Part shown: one piece after another, positions 47,020-54,652 of the stretch | Position numbering within the stretch: the first letter of the stretch is position 1 | Layout of the letters: each line of letters starts with the position of its first letter | Assembly: GCA_035471805.1 (NCBI GenBank) | Contig: DATIPS010000031.1 | Coordinates: forward strand, 53,476 to 117,475 | DNA: 64,000 nt | Source: Acidimicrobiia bacterium | GTDB lineage: Bacteria > Actinomycetota > Acidimicrobiia > Spongiisociales > JAHEDJ01 | Direction: 5' to 3' | Made by a program: the position numbers and the translations under genes | Notes under the pieces: model-generated | What the model was told of the DNA's origin: nothing | Seen by the model: the letters and a program-made list of their open reading frames with translations, nothing else | The model's database searches: none

Positions 47020-47741
47020 AGACACTCTCGGTAACGCTGGTAGCGCTGCTCATCGTGAGTCTGGTGCCTGCTGGTGCCGTCGCCCTGGAAACACCGGCCG
47101 GGCCGGAGGCAGCCGGTGAGCGAACCATTGAGAAACTGAAAGATCGCGCAGAGCAGGCCGTGGAGAGGCGGCTCGACACTATCGACAGGGTGATCCGCGC
47201 CCTCCAGGGTGCCGGGCATCTCACCGACGACCATGAGCGAATCTTGCTCGGGGAACTGGAAGCAGCCGCCGACGGTCTGTCCGCGCTCGGCCGCGAGATA
47301 GAAGCGGCCGAAACGATCGCGGAGTTGCGGAACCTCATCCCGTTGATATTCGAGGACTACCGCATATACGCGCTCGTCGTCCCGAAAGCGCATCTGGTCG
47401 TGGTGGCCGACACGGTCGGCGCGGTGGTCGATCGGGTCGAGATCGTTGCCGGGTCGCTGCAGGATGCGATCGACCGCCTGAACGGCGCCGGGTACGACAC
47501 CGCGGAGGCCGAAGAGGCCCTGGCCGGGATGGTCGAGTCGCTGCGGCAAGCAGACTCGTTGGCAAGTGCCGTGCCCGACTCCGTGTTGCCCCTTCTGCCT
47601 GCCGACTGGCCGGACCCTGCTCGAGGGATTCTCGAGGGTGCCCAGGCGGACTTGCGGTCGGCGCGCGAGCAACTGGCTTCTGCGGTCCGTTCGGCCCACC
47701 AGGTGGGAAGGATCCTGACGGACCTCCTCAAAGGGGGATAG
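47016..47741 (+). CDS. Secreted helical protein of unknown function
   Basis: A 241-residue protein with a Sec signal peptide (MKTLSVTLVALLIVSLVPAGAVA, cleavage after AVA likely). The mature part is almost entirely amphipathic helix (EKLKDRAEQAVERRLDTIDR, DARSAREQL-type repeats), suggesting a coiled-coil or helical bundle. No family is recognised. It is coupled to the lipoprotein upstream by a four-base overlap. Confidence 0.72.
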   Translation: MKTLSVTLVALLIVSLVPAGAVALETPAGPEAAGERTIEKLKDRAEQAVERRLDTIDRVIRALQGAGHLTDDHERILLGELEAAADGLSALGREIEAAETIAELRNLIPLIFEDYRIYALVVPKAHLVVVADTVGAVVDRVEIVAGSLQDAIDRLNGAGYDTAEAEEALAGMVESLRQADSLASAVPDSVLPLLPADWPDPARGILEGAQADLRSAREQLASAVRSAHQVGRILTDLLKGG

Positions 47742-47770
47742 GCGATGCGCCGCCCGACCTGCCCATCGCG

Positions 47771-49084
47771 CTACTCGGAGTGCTCGTCCTTCACGGTCCA
47801 GTCGGCAAACTGAGCCGCCATATCGCCCCGCAAGCGGGCATCCACCAGGGTGCCCGCTTCGGTGTGCGACTCGTCCAGCACGGCCCCGCTTCTGTGCAAC
47901 AACGCCATCAGGTCTCCGCGGTCGTAGGGGATCTCGAGAGAAACCCGGTAGTCGGTGGAGGTGAGGGTGTGCTCGATCACCTCGAGTAATTGCGGCAGTC
48001 CCTCGCCGTCGCGAGCAGAGATCGCAACACCCTCATGCATGGCGACGAGCCGGTCGATCGCCGTGGAGTCGGCCTGGTCCCGCTTGTTGATGACGAACAG
48101 TTCGGGAACCTGCTCCGCACCGATCTCTCCCAGCACGGCCCGGACGGCTGCTATCTGCGCGTCGGCATCGGGATCGGACCCGTCGACCACATGTAGGAGC
48201 AGGTCGGCGTTGTGCACTTCGTCGAGGGTCGACTGGAACGCCTCCACGAGCTGGTGGGGGAGGTCCCTGATGAATCCGACGGTGTCGGAGAACAGTGCCG
48301 GAGTTCCCCCCGGCAGCTCGGTTCTTCGCACCGATGAATCGAGGGTTGAGAAGAGCTGATCCTCCACGAGAACGTCGGCGTTCGTTATCTGATTGAGAAG
48401 GGTCGACTTGCCGGCATTGGTGTATCCCACGAGCGCGACCAGGGGCAGCTCGGATCGAACCCTTGCCTTGCGCTGAGTCTGGCGGGTAGCGGAGACTTCC
48501 TTCAGCTCTCGCTTCAGTCGTGCGATCCGCTGGAGGATCCGGCGCCGATCGGTCTCGAGTTTCGTTTCACCCGGGCCGCGTGTGCCGATTCCGCCGGCCT
48601 GACGGCTGAGCTGGACACCCTTTCCTCGCAAGCGCGGGAGGTAATACTGGAGCAGCGCGAGCTCCACCTGGAGCATCCCAGCCCGGCTGGTTGCGTGTTG
48701 GGCGAAGATATCGAGGATCACCGCCTGGCGGTCGACGACGTCGCATTCGAAAAGGTTCTGAAGGTTGCGTTGCTGCGCCGGACTGAGCGAGTTGTCGAAC
48801 ACAACGACGTCGATGTCGAGTGTGTTGCTGAGCTCCACGGCGCGCTCGGCCTGGCCTCTACCGATGAGCAGCGCCGGTTCCAGCTCCGAACGGACGAGCA
48901 ACTCGCTGAAGACCGGGTCTGAGCCTGCCGTGGTCGTCAACCGCCCGAGCTCGGCGAGTGAACGGTTGGCAGACTCGCCGGCGGCGGATGAGGTGGCAAC
49001 TCCGATCAGGTAGGCCCGCTGCCGTTGAACCTCTAGATCCGTGACCGTTGCGGTGAGCCGGCGCCCGCCCCTGCCCGTCGTCAC
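47771..49084 (-). CDS. hflX: GTPase HflX
   Basis: A 437-residue ribosome-binding GTPase that splits stalled or hibernating ribosomes. The N-terminal domain includes LLIGRGQAERAVELSNTLDIDVVVFDNSLSPAQQRNL. The linker carries GKGVQLSRQAGGIGTRGPGETKLETDRR. The G domain has GYTNAGKST (G1), DTVGFIRDLP (G3) and NKRD (G4). The GTG at 49084 overlaps the stop of the small gene upstream. Confidence 0.95.
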   Translation of the reverse strand: MTTGRGGRRLTATVTDLEVQRQRAYLIGVATSSAAGESANRSLAELGRLTTTAGSDPVFSELLVRSELEPALLIGRGQAERAVELSNTLDIDVVVFDNSLSPAQQRNLQNLFECDVVDRQAVILDIFAQHATSRAGMLQVELALLQYYLPRLRGKGVQLSRQAGGIGTRGPGETKLETDRRRILQRIARLKRELKEVSATRQTQRKARVRSELPLVALVGYTNAGKSTLLNQITNADVLVEDQLFSTLDSSVRRTELPGGTPALFSDTVGFIRDLPHQLVEAFQSTLDEVHNADLLLHVVDGSDPDADAQIAAVRAVLGEIGAEQVPELFVINKRDQADSTAIDRLVAMHEGVAISARDGEGLPQLLEVIEHTLTSTDYRVSLEIPYDRGDLMALLHRSGAVLDESHTEAGTLVDARLRGDMAAQFADWTVKDEHSE

Positions 49085-49377
49085 AGGTAGTGGCCGTTCT
49101 CGGAGTGTTTCTCGTCGGCCTGCTGCTCGGCGATGATCTGAGATTCGCGGACGGCCACCACGACTTCACCGGTTGCCGGCCACAGGAAACGCCAGGCCCC
49201 GGAGGGAACCGCCCAGAACTGGAGTCCCGAATCGACGTCGACGAGAGCCAGGGCGTCGTTCGATTTCTCCGATCCGGCCGGAACCAGGAGTCCCGAGCGC
49301 GTTGCGGATTCCTCCAGCAGATGTCCGACTCGCCAGCCGGACATCACCTTGTAGCCGTTGTCGTGACTTCTCGTCAT
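49081..49377 (-). CDS. Small conserved-looking protein coupled to hflX
   Basis: A 98-residue open frame whose TGA stop overlaps the hflX GTG (GTGA). The middle (ALALVDVDSGLQFWAVPSGAWRFLWPATGEVVVAVRES) looks like a small beta-rich domain. No family is recognised. The overlap with hflX and the lack of another candidate in this stretch support it as real. Confidence 0.5.
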   Translation of the reverse strand: MTRSHDNGYKVMSGWRVGHLLEESATRSGLLVPAGSEKSNDALALVDVDSGLQFWAVPSGAWRFLWPATGEVVVAVRESQIIAEQQADEKHSENGHYL

Positions 49378-49580
49378 TACCCCATGGTGCCATTCATGAA
49401 GGCTTAATGGAACTCGGTTATCTGTGCGTTGGGCGGCGCGGCAAGGGGTTGGCCGCCGGCAGCTTCTGACCCGGGCGATCCGCAGCTACGGGCCATCTGC
49501 CAACGGCAAGGGGTCAAAGGCCATTGCACGGCTCCCACAGGTGCACATATGCTCGGATCATCGCTACGTAGGACCGGGTC

Positions 49581-50558
49581 ATGTTGACAACCAACGAGCT
49601 GCAGGTCTTCATTGCCGCCGCCGAAACTGAGAACTTCTCGGAAGCCGGGCGCCGGCTGGGTGTGTCTCAGCCGGCGATAAGCATGCAGATCAAAGCGCTG
49701 GAGGAGCGCCTCGGTTTGCAGCTCTTCGAGCGCGCCGGCCGTCACATCTCCCTGTCGGAGGCCGGACGGACACTGATGCCGATGGCCCGTGAGACGATCG
49801 ACCGGGTTATCGGGATCGAGGAAACGATGGCGTCTCTCCAAGGCGACGTGGTCGGTCTTCTCAAGCTGGCGTGCAGCACGACTGCGGGGAAGTACGTTCT
49901 CCCTGCTCTGCTGTCCGGCCTGATGGCCCGTCATCCCGAGGTGGAGGTCGTCTGTCAGGTGACCCAGAGGGCGGCCGCCCTGGATACGCTGCGCCGCGGC
50001 GACGCACACATTGCTCTGAGCAGCCTGCGGTTGCCTTTCAGGGATGTGGAGTACCGTCCGTTCCTGACCGACAGCATCGTGCTCGTGGTTCCTCCTCAAC
50101 ATCGGTGGGCGAACCTGTCGGAACCGATCCTTCCCGAGGATCTGCTCAAGGAGCACTTCATCGTGCGCGAGTCGACTTCGGGCACGCTCGACGCGCTGCG
50201 GCAGGGACTCGAATGGCACGACCTGAGCCTCGATCACCTGCACAAAGTGATGACCCTCGGAAATGCCGAAGCTATTCGAATGGCGGTCCAGGAAGGCATC
50301 GGGATAGCGTTCGTGTCGGCGATGGTCGCGCTCGAAGCTGTTGAGATGGGCAAGCTATCCGTTGTTGAGGTCGAAGGCCTGGAGCTCGAGAAGACCGTAT
50401 ACATGGCGCGCGACACAGACCGGCCGGCAACGCGGGCGCAGGCGGCGTTCTGGGACTGGGCATTCGACCCCGCCAACGAGAAGATCCGTGAGCGGCCGAC
50501 ACTGCGAGCTGGCGAACGGCAGGGCGGCCTCCAGCCGCAGCCGCCGGCTGATAGCTAG
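49581..50558 (+). CDS. LysR-type transcriptional regulator
   Basis: A 325-residue regulator. The winged HTH is at 1-60 (LQVFIAAAETENFSEAGRRLGVSQPAISMQIKALEERLG) and the periplasmic-binding-like effector domain runs from about 90 to 295. The effector domain resembles CysL/CbbR-type members. The last 30 residues are unlike the family. Its target is unknown: its partners upstream (hflX) and downstream (selC) are on the opposite strand. The 203 bases before it hold no gene that I can support. Confidence 0.92.
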   Translation: MLTTNELQVFIAAAETENFSEAGRRLGVSQPAISMQIKALEERLGLQLFERAGRHISLSEAGRTLMPMARETIDRVIGIEETMASLQGDVVGLLKLACSTTAGKYVLPALLSGLMARHPEVEVVCQVTQRAAALDTLRRGDAHIALSSLRLPFRDVEYRPFLTDSIVLVVPPQHRWANLSEPILPEDLLKEHFIVRESTSGTLDALRQGLEWHDLSLDHLHKVMTLGNAEAIRMAVQEGIGIAFVSAMVALEAVEMGKLSVVEVEGLELEKTVYMARDTDRPATRAQAAFWDWAFDPANEKIRERPTLRAGERQGGLQPQPPADS

Positions 50559-50572
50559 AGGCCCGCCCATCG

Positions 50573-50664
50573 CGGAGGCGGACGGGAATCGAACCCGCCA
50601 GGCGGCTTTCACCGCCTCAACGGTTTTGAAGACCGTGGAGCCCACCAGGCGCTCGGTCGCCTCC
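50573..50664 (-). tRNA. selC: Selenocysteine tRNA, anticodon TCA
   Basis: On the minus strand the 92-base RNA starts GGAGGCGACCGAGCGCC. The anticodon arm is ACGGT-CTTCAAA-ACCGT with anticodon TCA. A long variable arm follows (AGGCGG, loop, CCGCCT). The T arm has the GGTTCGATTCC core, and the acceptor 3' strand is CCGCCTCC with discriminator G. The extended acceptor and long extra arm are diagnostic of tRNA-Sec; CCA is not encoded. It decodes the UGA of selD and other selenoprotein genes. Confidence 0.94.
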
Positions 50665-50727
50665 GGGGGTGAGGGTAGCCGTCTTCATGGGTGAACCATC
50701 CGGTGCAGTAATGTGATTGTTGAGCCC

Positions 50728-51441
50728 ATGCCGGAATATCTCTCCCTTGGTGATTTGATGCAGCGTCGTCGTGCGGCGCTTGGTTTGACACAGGCGCGCC
50801 TTGCCGAGCTGGTCGGCCGGTCACCGTCGACCATCCGGAGCTGGGAGCGGGATCGCTCGGTTCCAGCGGAGCCCTCGGCTTATGCGGCTCTCTCCGCCGT
50901 GCTCGGATTGACCGATGAAGAGATCGAATCTGCCATCAGCGGTGGGCGATCTCAGACCCCCGCACCGGACGCCACGGATCTCGAAGGGTCTCTGCCCGGC
51001 GATCCGGATCCCACAGGGGCTTCAATCGAACCGCCGCCGGCCGGAGGAAGTCCGGAGCTCGAAGCAGATCGAGGCGACCGCCCTGCGGATGGCCGGCCAC
51101 TTGCGGCGAGGTCCGGCGAGACGGGTTCGACGCCGGCACCGAGCGGTTCGCCGGGAGGGGATCGACGAGACCCACCGGAAGCCGGGCCGGCCACCCCTGC
51201 CTCCCGGGCCGATGAAACCGTGCGAACAGAGGCGGCGCCCCCCGAACCGGCTGTCTCCCGGGCGGTATCCAGATTGCCCAGAGTTCCCTCCTATCTCGAC
51301 GATCCCGCCGAGGTGCGCACGTACCGGGCGCGAACGATCCTGACCGCCGTCCTCCTGGTGCTCATGCTCATGGTTCTCGTCTGGGCCTTCGGCGAGGCCC
51401 GCGAGGCCCTCGGATCGCTGTTCGGCGACCAGGCCCTCTGA
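50728..51441 (+). CDS. XRE-type HTH protein with C-terminal membrane anchor
   Basis: A 237-residue protein. Residues 1-70 form an XRE helix-turn-helix (LGDLMQRRRAALGLTQARLAELVGRSPSTIRSWERD). Residues about 75-195 are a disordered Pro/Gly/Glu-rich linker. A hydrophobic helix lies near 205-225 (ILTAVLLVLMLMVLVWAF), so the C-terminus is in or beyond the membrane. The layout recalls RodZ but lacks its periplasmic domain. TAATGT lies 13 bases before the ATG. Confidence 0.78.
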   Translation: MPEYLSLGDLMQRRRAALGLTQARLAELVGRSPSTIRSWERDRSVPAEPSAYAALSAVLGLTDEEIESAISGGRSQTPAPDATDLEGSLPGDPDPTGASIEPPPAGGSPELEADRGDRPADGRPLAARSGETGSTPAPSGSPGGDRRDPPEAGPATPASRADETVRTEAAPPEPAVSRAVSRLPRVPSYLDDPAEVRTYRARTILTAVLLVLMLMVLVWAFGEAREALGSLFGDQAL

Positions 51442-51535
51442 CCACAGCCGGGTAACACCCCCAGCTCCAGCCCGATCGGTTTCCGACGGATCGTGCTCCT
51501 GGTCGAGACGCGGTCTCGGGGAACCGGCAACAAGG
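51442..51535. other. Convergent spacer after the XRE gene
   Basis: No gene is supported. It contains the region just beyond a bidirectional hairpin and nothing else that I can identify. Confidence 0.4.
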
Positions 51536-51561
51536 AAGCGGGCTCCCGGAGGAGCCCGCTT
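51536..51561 (-). terminator. Terminator hairpin, probably serving both strands
   Basis: AAGCGGGCTC and GAGCCCGCTT form a perfect 10 bp stem around a CCGGAG loop. On the minus strand it is followed by CCTTGTTG. It closes the candidate RNA transcribed from about 51770 and may also end the XRE gene transcript. Confidence 0.6.
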
Positions 51562-51760
51562 CACATCGAAGAGCCAGAGATACTTCATTCGCCACGAGAG
51601 GACCAGCTCGCGGATCCCTTAGCCCCGGTGGTCCGGGTTGGTGTCGCTACCGGTAGCGAGACGAATGCCCCGCCCAAGCGGCACCGATGGCCGCTTAGCG
51701 CCCGGCCACCTCCAGAGTCCTACATAAACCTTCTAACAAGTCGGACCACCTCCTTTCTCT
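51562..51760 (-). ncRNA. Candidate structured small RNA with mini-ORF
   Basis: Between metB and the convergent XRE gene, the minus strand carries AGAAAGGAGGTGGTCC (an unusually perfect anti-16S sequence), a 9-codon ORF, a second GGAGGTG with four codons, and several hairpins: GGCCG/CGGCC, TGCC..GGCA, TCGCTACC/GGTAGCGA and CCCGG/CCGGG. GGTGGTCCG (51742-51750) is complementary over nine bases to CGGACCACC (51627-51635), so the ribosome site could be sequestered. It ends in a strong terminator with no gene behind it on that strand. Confidence 0.4.
51720..51749 (-). CDS. Nine-codon mini-ORF with strong ribosome site
   Basis: GTG 51749 to TAG 51720 encodes MVRLVRRFM. The site AGAAAGGAGG overlaps the start region, with near-full complementarity to the 16S 3' end. 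It is probably a regulatory or sensor peptide within the structured RNA rather than a functional protein. There is no direct proof of translation. Confidence 0.35.
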   Translation of the reverse strand: MVRLVRRFM

Positions 51761-51833
51761 GGTAGAAGAGATGCTGCCACAGATCGCGCGATTGCGCTAC
51801 GACTTTTCTCGAAGAGGCACCGGAGCCGGGAGT

Positions 51834-52985
51834 TCAGAGTTCGGCGTTCAAGGCCTCGTCGAGATCCTCCAGCAAGTCGTCTACGTGTTCGATGCCGACC
51901 GACAGGCGGATCAAGTCAGGAGGGACCTCCAGGGCGGTGCCGTCCACCGATGCATGGGTCATGGAGGCGGGGACTTCGATGAGCGACTCCACGCCCCCGA
52001 GACTCTCCGCCAGGAAGAAGAGCTTCGTTGCAGTGGCAACACGGTTGGCCGCCTCGATACCGCCGTGCGGCCGGAAAGAGATCATCCCTCCCCCGGTGAG
52101 CATCTGCCGGGCGGCAAGGTCTCTTTGAGGGTGGGATTGAAGGCCCGGATAGTGGACGGCCGCCACTGAAGGGTGAGCCTGCAGGAACTCGGCGATCCGC
52201 AGGGCGTTCTCCGAGTGTCGTTGCATCCTCACCGCAAGAGTCTTCAGTCCGCGCAACACGAGCCAGCTGTCGAACGGACCCGCAACCGGCCCGGCGGCAT
52301 TGATCAGGTACTCGAACCTCGCAAAGCAATCCGGATCCTTGGTCACGAGCGCTCCGCCGACGACATCCGAATGGCCGCCGAGATACTTGGTCGTCGAGTG
52401 CAGCACCACGTCCGCGCCCAGCGCGAGAGGTTGCTGCAGGAACGGCGTGGCGAAAGTGTTGTCGACCACGAACAGCGTGCCGGCTTCCTTGGAGATTTCT
52501 GCAACCGCCGCGATGTCCACCAGTCGGAGCATCGGGTTCGTCGGCGTCTCCGCCCATATCACCCGAGTGTTCGGGCGCACGGCCGTTCTCACGAGTCGTT
52601 GATCCGTCATGTCGACGGCGGACCACTCCACGCCTTGCTCGGCGAGAACTCGGGCGAAGAACCGGAAGGTACCCCCGTAGGCATCATTCGGCAGCAGAAC
52701 ATGATCACCGGGTTTCAGGGTGTAGCCGATGATCGAAGTGGCCCCCATGCCGGAGGACGTGGCAACGGCGCCCCCGGCCGACCCCTCTCGGACTCCCTCG
52801 AGTGCGGCCAGCGCGATCTCAAGCGCCCGCCTCGTAGGGTTACCCGTACGGGAATACTCGTATCCGAGGTGGACGCCCGGGGACTCCTGGGCGTAGGTGG
52901 AGGTTGCGTAGATGGGTACGACGACGGCTCCGGTGGTCGGGTCCGGCTCTTGTCCTGCGTGTATAGCTTCGGTTTCAAATCGCAT
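51834..52985 (-). CDS. metB: Cystathionine gamma-synthase/gamma-lyase
   Basis: A 383-residue Cys/Met metabolism PLP enzyme. Motifs are YSRTGNPTRRALE, ATSSGMGATS, ETPTNPMLRLVDI, and the PLP lysine in HSTTKYLGGHSDVVGG. Family members either join O-acyl-homoserine and cysteine (synthase) or cleave cystathionine (lyase); sequence alone does not decide. The ATG at 52985 overlaps the stop of the cysteine/cystathionine synthase gene (TGATG), consistent with a transsulfuration pair. Confidence 0.93.
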   Translation of the reverse strand: MRFETEAIHAGQEPDPTTGAVVVPIYATSTYAQESPGVHLGYEYSRTGNPTRRALEIALAALEGVREGSAGGAVATSSGMGATSIIGYTLKPGDHVLLPNDAYGGTFRFFARVLAEQGVEWSAVDMTDQRLVRTAVRPNTRVIWAETPTNPMLRLVDIAAVAEISKEAGTLFVVDNTFATPFLQQPLALGADVVLHSTTKYLGGHSDVVGGALVTKDPDCFARFEYLINAAGPVAGPFDSWLVLRGLKTLAVRMQRHSENALRIAEFLQAHPSVAAVHYPGLQSHPQRDLAARQMLTGGGMISFRPHGGIEAANRVATATKLFFLAESLGGVESLIEVPASMTHASVDGTALEVPPDLIRLSVGIEHVDDLLEDLDEALNAEL

Positions 52986-53938
52986 CAATCCACCTCGAAT
53001 CCGTTTGCCTGCATCCAATCGTCGTTGAAGACCTTCGACAGGTAGCCCCGACCCGAGTCCGGCAGGATCACAACCACGAGTCTGGCCGGATGTTCGGCGG
53101 CCAGCTGCATCGCCCCGTAGACGGCCATTCCGCCGGAACCCCCGACCAGCAGGCCCTCCTCACGAGCCAGGCGGCGCGTCGTCGAGAACGATTGAGCATC
53201 CGAGACCATTCTGTACCCGTCTACTACTTCGGGGTCCAAGGTATCCGGCCAGAAGTCCTCACCGACCCCCTCGACCGCGTACTGGTGAACCGCATCGTCC
53301 GCAGGCGCGGTGAAGACCGAACCCTCCGGGTCGATACCGATGACGAGAACCTCCGGGTTCATCTCCTTCAGGAAGCGTCCTGCTCCGGTGATCGTCCCGC
53401 CGGTTCCGACGCCGGCGGCGAGGATGCCGACCAGACCGTCCGTCTGGTCCCAGATCTCCGGACCGGTGGTCCGGTAGTGGGCCGCGGGGTTGGCGGGGTT
53501 CTCGTACTGATTGGGGGAGTAGGCACCGGGGATCTCTTCTGCGAGTCGGCGGGCCACGCCGTAATAGGAGGCAGGGTCGTTTGGGAGGAGCTCGGTTGGG
53601 GTCTCGATGACCTCGACGCCGTAGGCTCGCAGCAGATCCTGCTTCTCTTTCGAGACCTTGTCGGGGACGGTGCAAATGACTCTGTAGCCGCGGACGGCGC
53701 CGACGATGGCGAGGCCGACTCCGGTGTTGCCCGAGGTGGGTTCGACGATCGTCCCACCCTTGGTCAACAGCCCCAGTTCCTCGGCGCGATCGATCATCGA
53801 GACGGCGATCCGTTCTTTGATAGATCCACCGGGGTTCATGTACTCGACCTTGGCAACGAGGTTGCCCGGTGGGTGGATTCGGGAGAGCCGGACAAGCGGG
53901 GTTCGGCCGATGGCGGAGAGTGCGTTGTCGGATATCAC
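52985..53938 (-). CDS. Cysteine synthase/cystathionine beta-synthase family enzyme
   Basis: A 317-residue fold-type II PLP enzyme. The PLP lysine is in GGSIKERIA, TSGNTGVGLA binds the substrate carboxylate and GTGGTITG the phosphate. The C-terminal CBS domain pair of classical cystathionine beta-synthase is missing, so it could be CysK-like or a short CBS. Its neighbour metB favours cystathionine metabolism. Its ATG overlaps the stop of the membrane protein upstream by four bases. Confidence 0.9.
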   Translation of the reverse strand: MISDNALSAIGRTPLVRLSRIHPPGNLVAKVEYMNPGGSIKERIAVSMIDRAEELGLLTKGGTIVEPTSGNTGVGLAIVGAVRGYRVICTVPDKVSKEKQDLLRAYGVEVIETPTELLPNDPASYYGVARRLAEEIPGAYSPNQYENPANPAAHYRTTGPEIWDQTDGLVGILAAGVGTGGTITGAGRFLKEMNPEVLVIGIDPEGSVFTAPADDAVHQYAVEGVGEDFWPDTLDPEVVDGYRMVSDAQSFSTTRRLAREEGLLVGGSGGMAVYGAMQLAAEHPARLVVVILPDSGRGYLSKVFNDDWMQANGFEVD

Positions 53939-54555
53939 CCGGGCAGTGTATTGCCGGATGTGTTTTCCGGGCCTTCACCGTGCCACCGGGCTTGCCGCAC
54001 CGGAAGGTTGGCGAGATGCTCGGTCCTGTCTTGCGATCTCTTGCGGTCCCGCCAGGATCGCGCAGGCACCGCCAGGCAGATGAGCAACCCGGCCGCCAGA
54101 GAGAGGCCGCCCATGAACTCGACGAAGGCGGCCAGGTCGTCGGCGATTGCGTAGTTGTTGAATGCGGTCGGTCCGAGCAGGAAGGCCCAGTCGTGGTCAC
54201 CGCCGATGAGTTGCAGCCGCTCGTACGGTGCGTCGGCGATGTAGACGCTCGCGTCCCACGCGGAGGTACCGGTCCAGGCCAGCATGAGGCCGCCGGCTAC
54301 CCGATCCTTTCGCCACCACAGGAAGTAGACCGCCAGCCCCGCCGGGACGGCGATCTGGGTGATCGAGCCAAGCGCAGCCGTGAGTATCTCGGAGACGGGA
54401 AAGACGTAGCCGACCAGATGGCCGAGTTCGTGGAATCCGAGATCGACGAAGCCGAGCAGTGGAACACGGGTCTCGAGCACAAACGGGAAGAGAGCCATCA
54501 CGAGGATGAACGAAGATGCGGCCAAGGGACGCCAGAGGGTTCTCCAGTCGGTCAC
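53935..54555 (-). CDS. Membrane protein with HExxH motif (M50-like)
   Basis: A 206-residue protein with about five helices. Near residue 42 it has FHELGHLVGYVF, a HExxH zinc-binding pattern inside a helix, as in site-2 proteases and M50 relatives. A second typical M50 motif is not obvious (SAWDASVYIADA is a weak candidate). It starts at GTG 54555 and is translationally coupled to the cysteine synthase gene. It may be a peptidase or a non-proteolytic relative; its link to sulfur metabolism is unexplained. Confidence 0.68.
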   Translation of the reverse strand: MTDWRTLWRPLAASSFILVMALFPFVLETRVPLLGFVDLGFHELGHLVGYVFPVSEILTAALGSITQIAVPAGLAVYFLWWRKDRVAGGLMLAWTGTSAWDASVYIADAPYERLQLIGGDHDWAFLLGPTAFNNYAIADDLAAFVEFMGGLSLAAGLLICLAVPARSWRDRKRSQDRTEHLANLPVRQARWHGEGPENTSGNTLPG

Positions 54556-54640
54556 GAAAGGTATATCGGCAAGTTCGGTCGGCCTGTTGAGTTTCTATCC
54601 GCGTATAGGGGTGACGGGCATTTCGCGACGCCAGACTGGC

Positions 54641-54646
54641 TACCCT
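54641..54646 (+). promoter_or_regulatory. -10 element of ctaA (leaderless)
   Basis: TACCCT lies six bases before the ctaA ATG at 54653, without a ribosome site. Confidence 0.42.
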
Positions 54647-54652
54647 CCCCAT

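Noticed and set aside
51743..51758. Plus-strand GGACCACCTCCTTTCT, identical in form to the 3' end of 16S rRNA
   Set aside because: The upstream helix 45 and any other 16S sequence are missing; it is better read as a ribosome-binding site on the minus strand.
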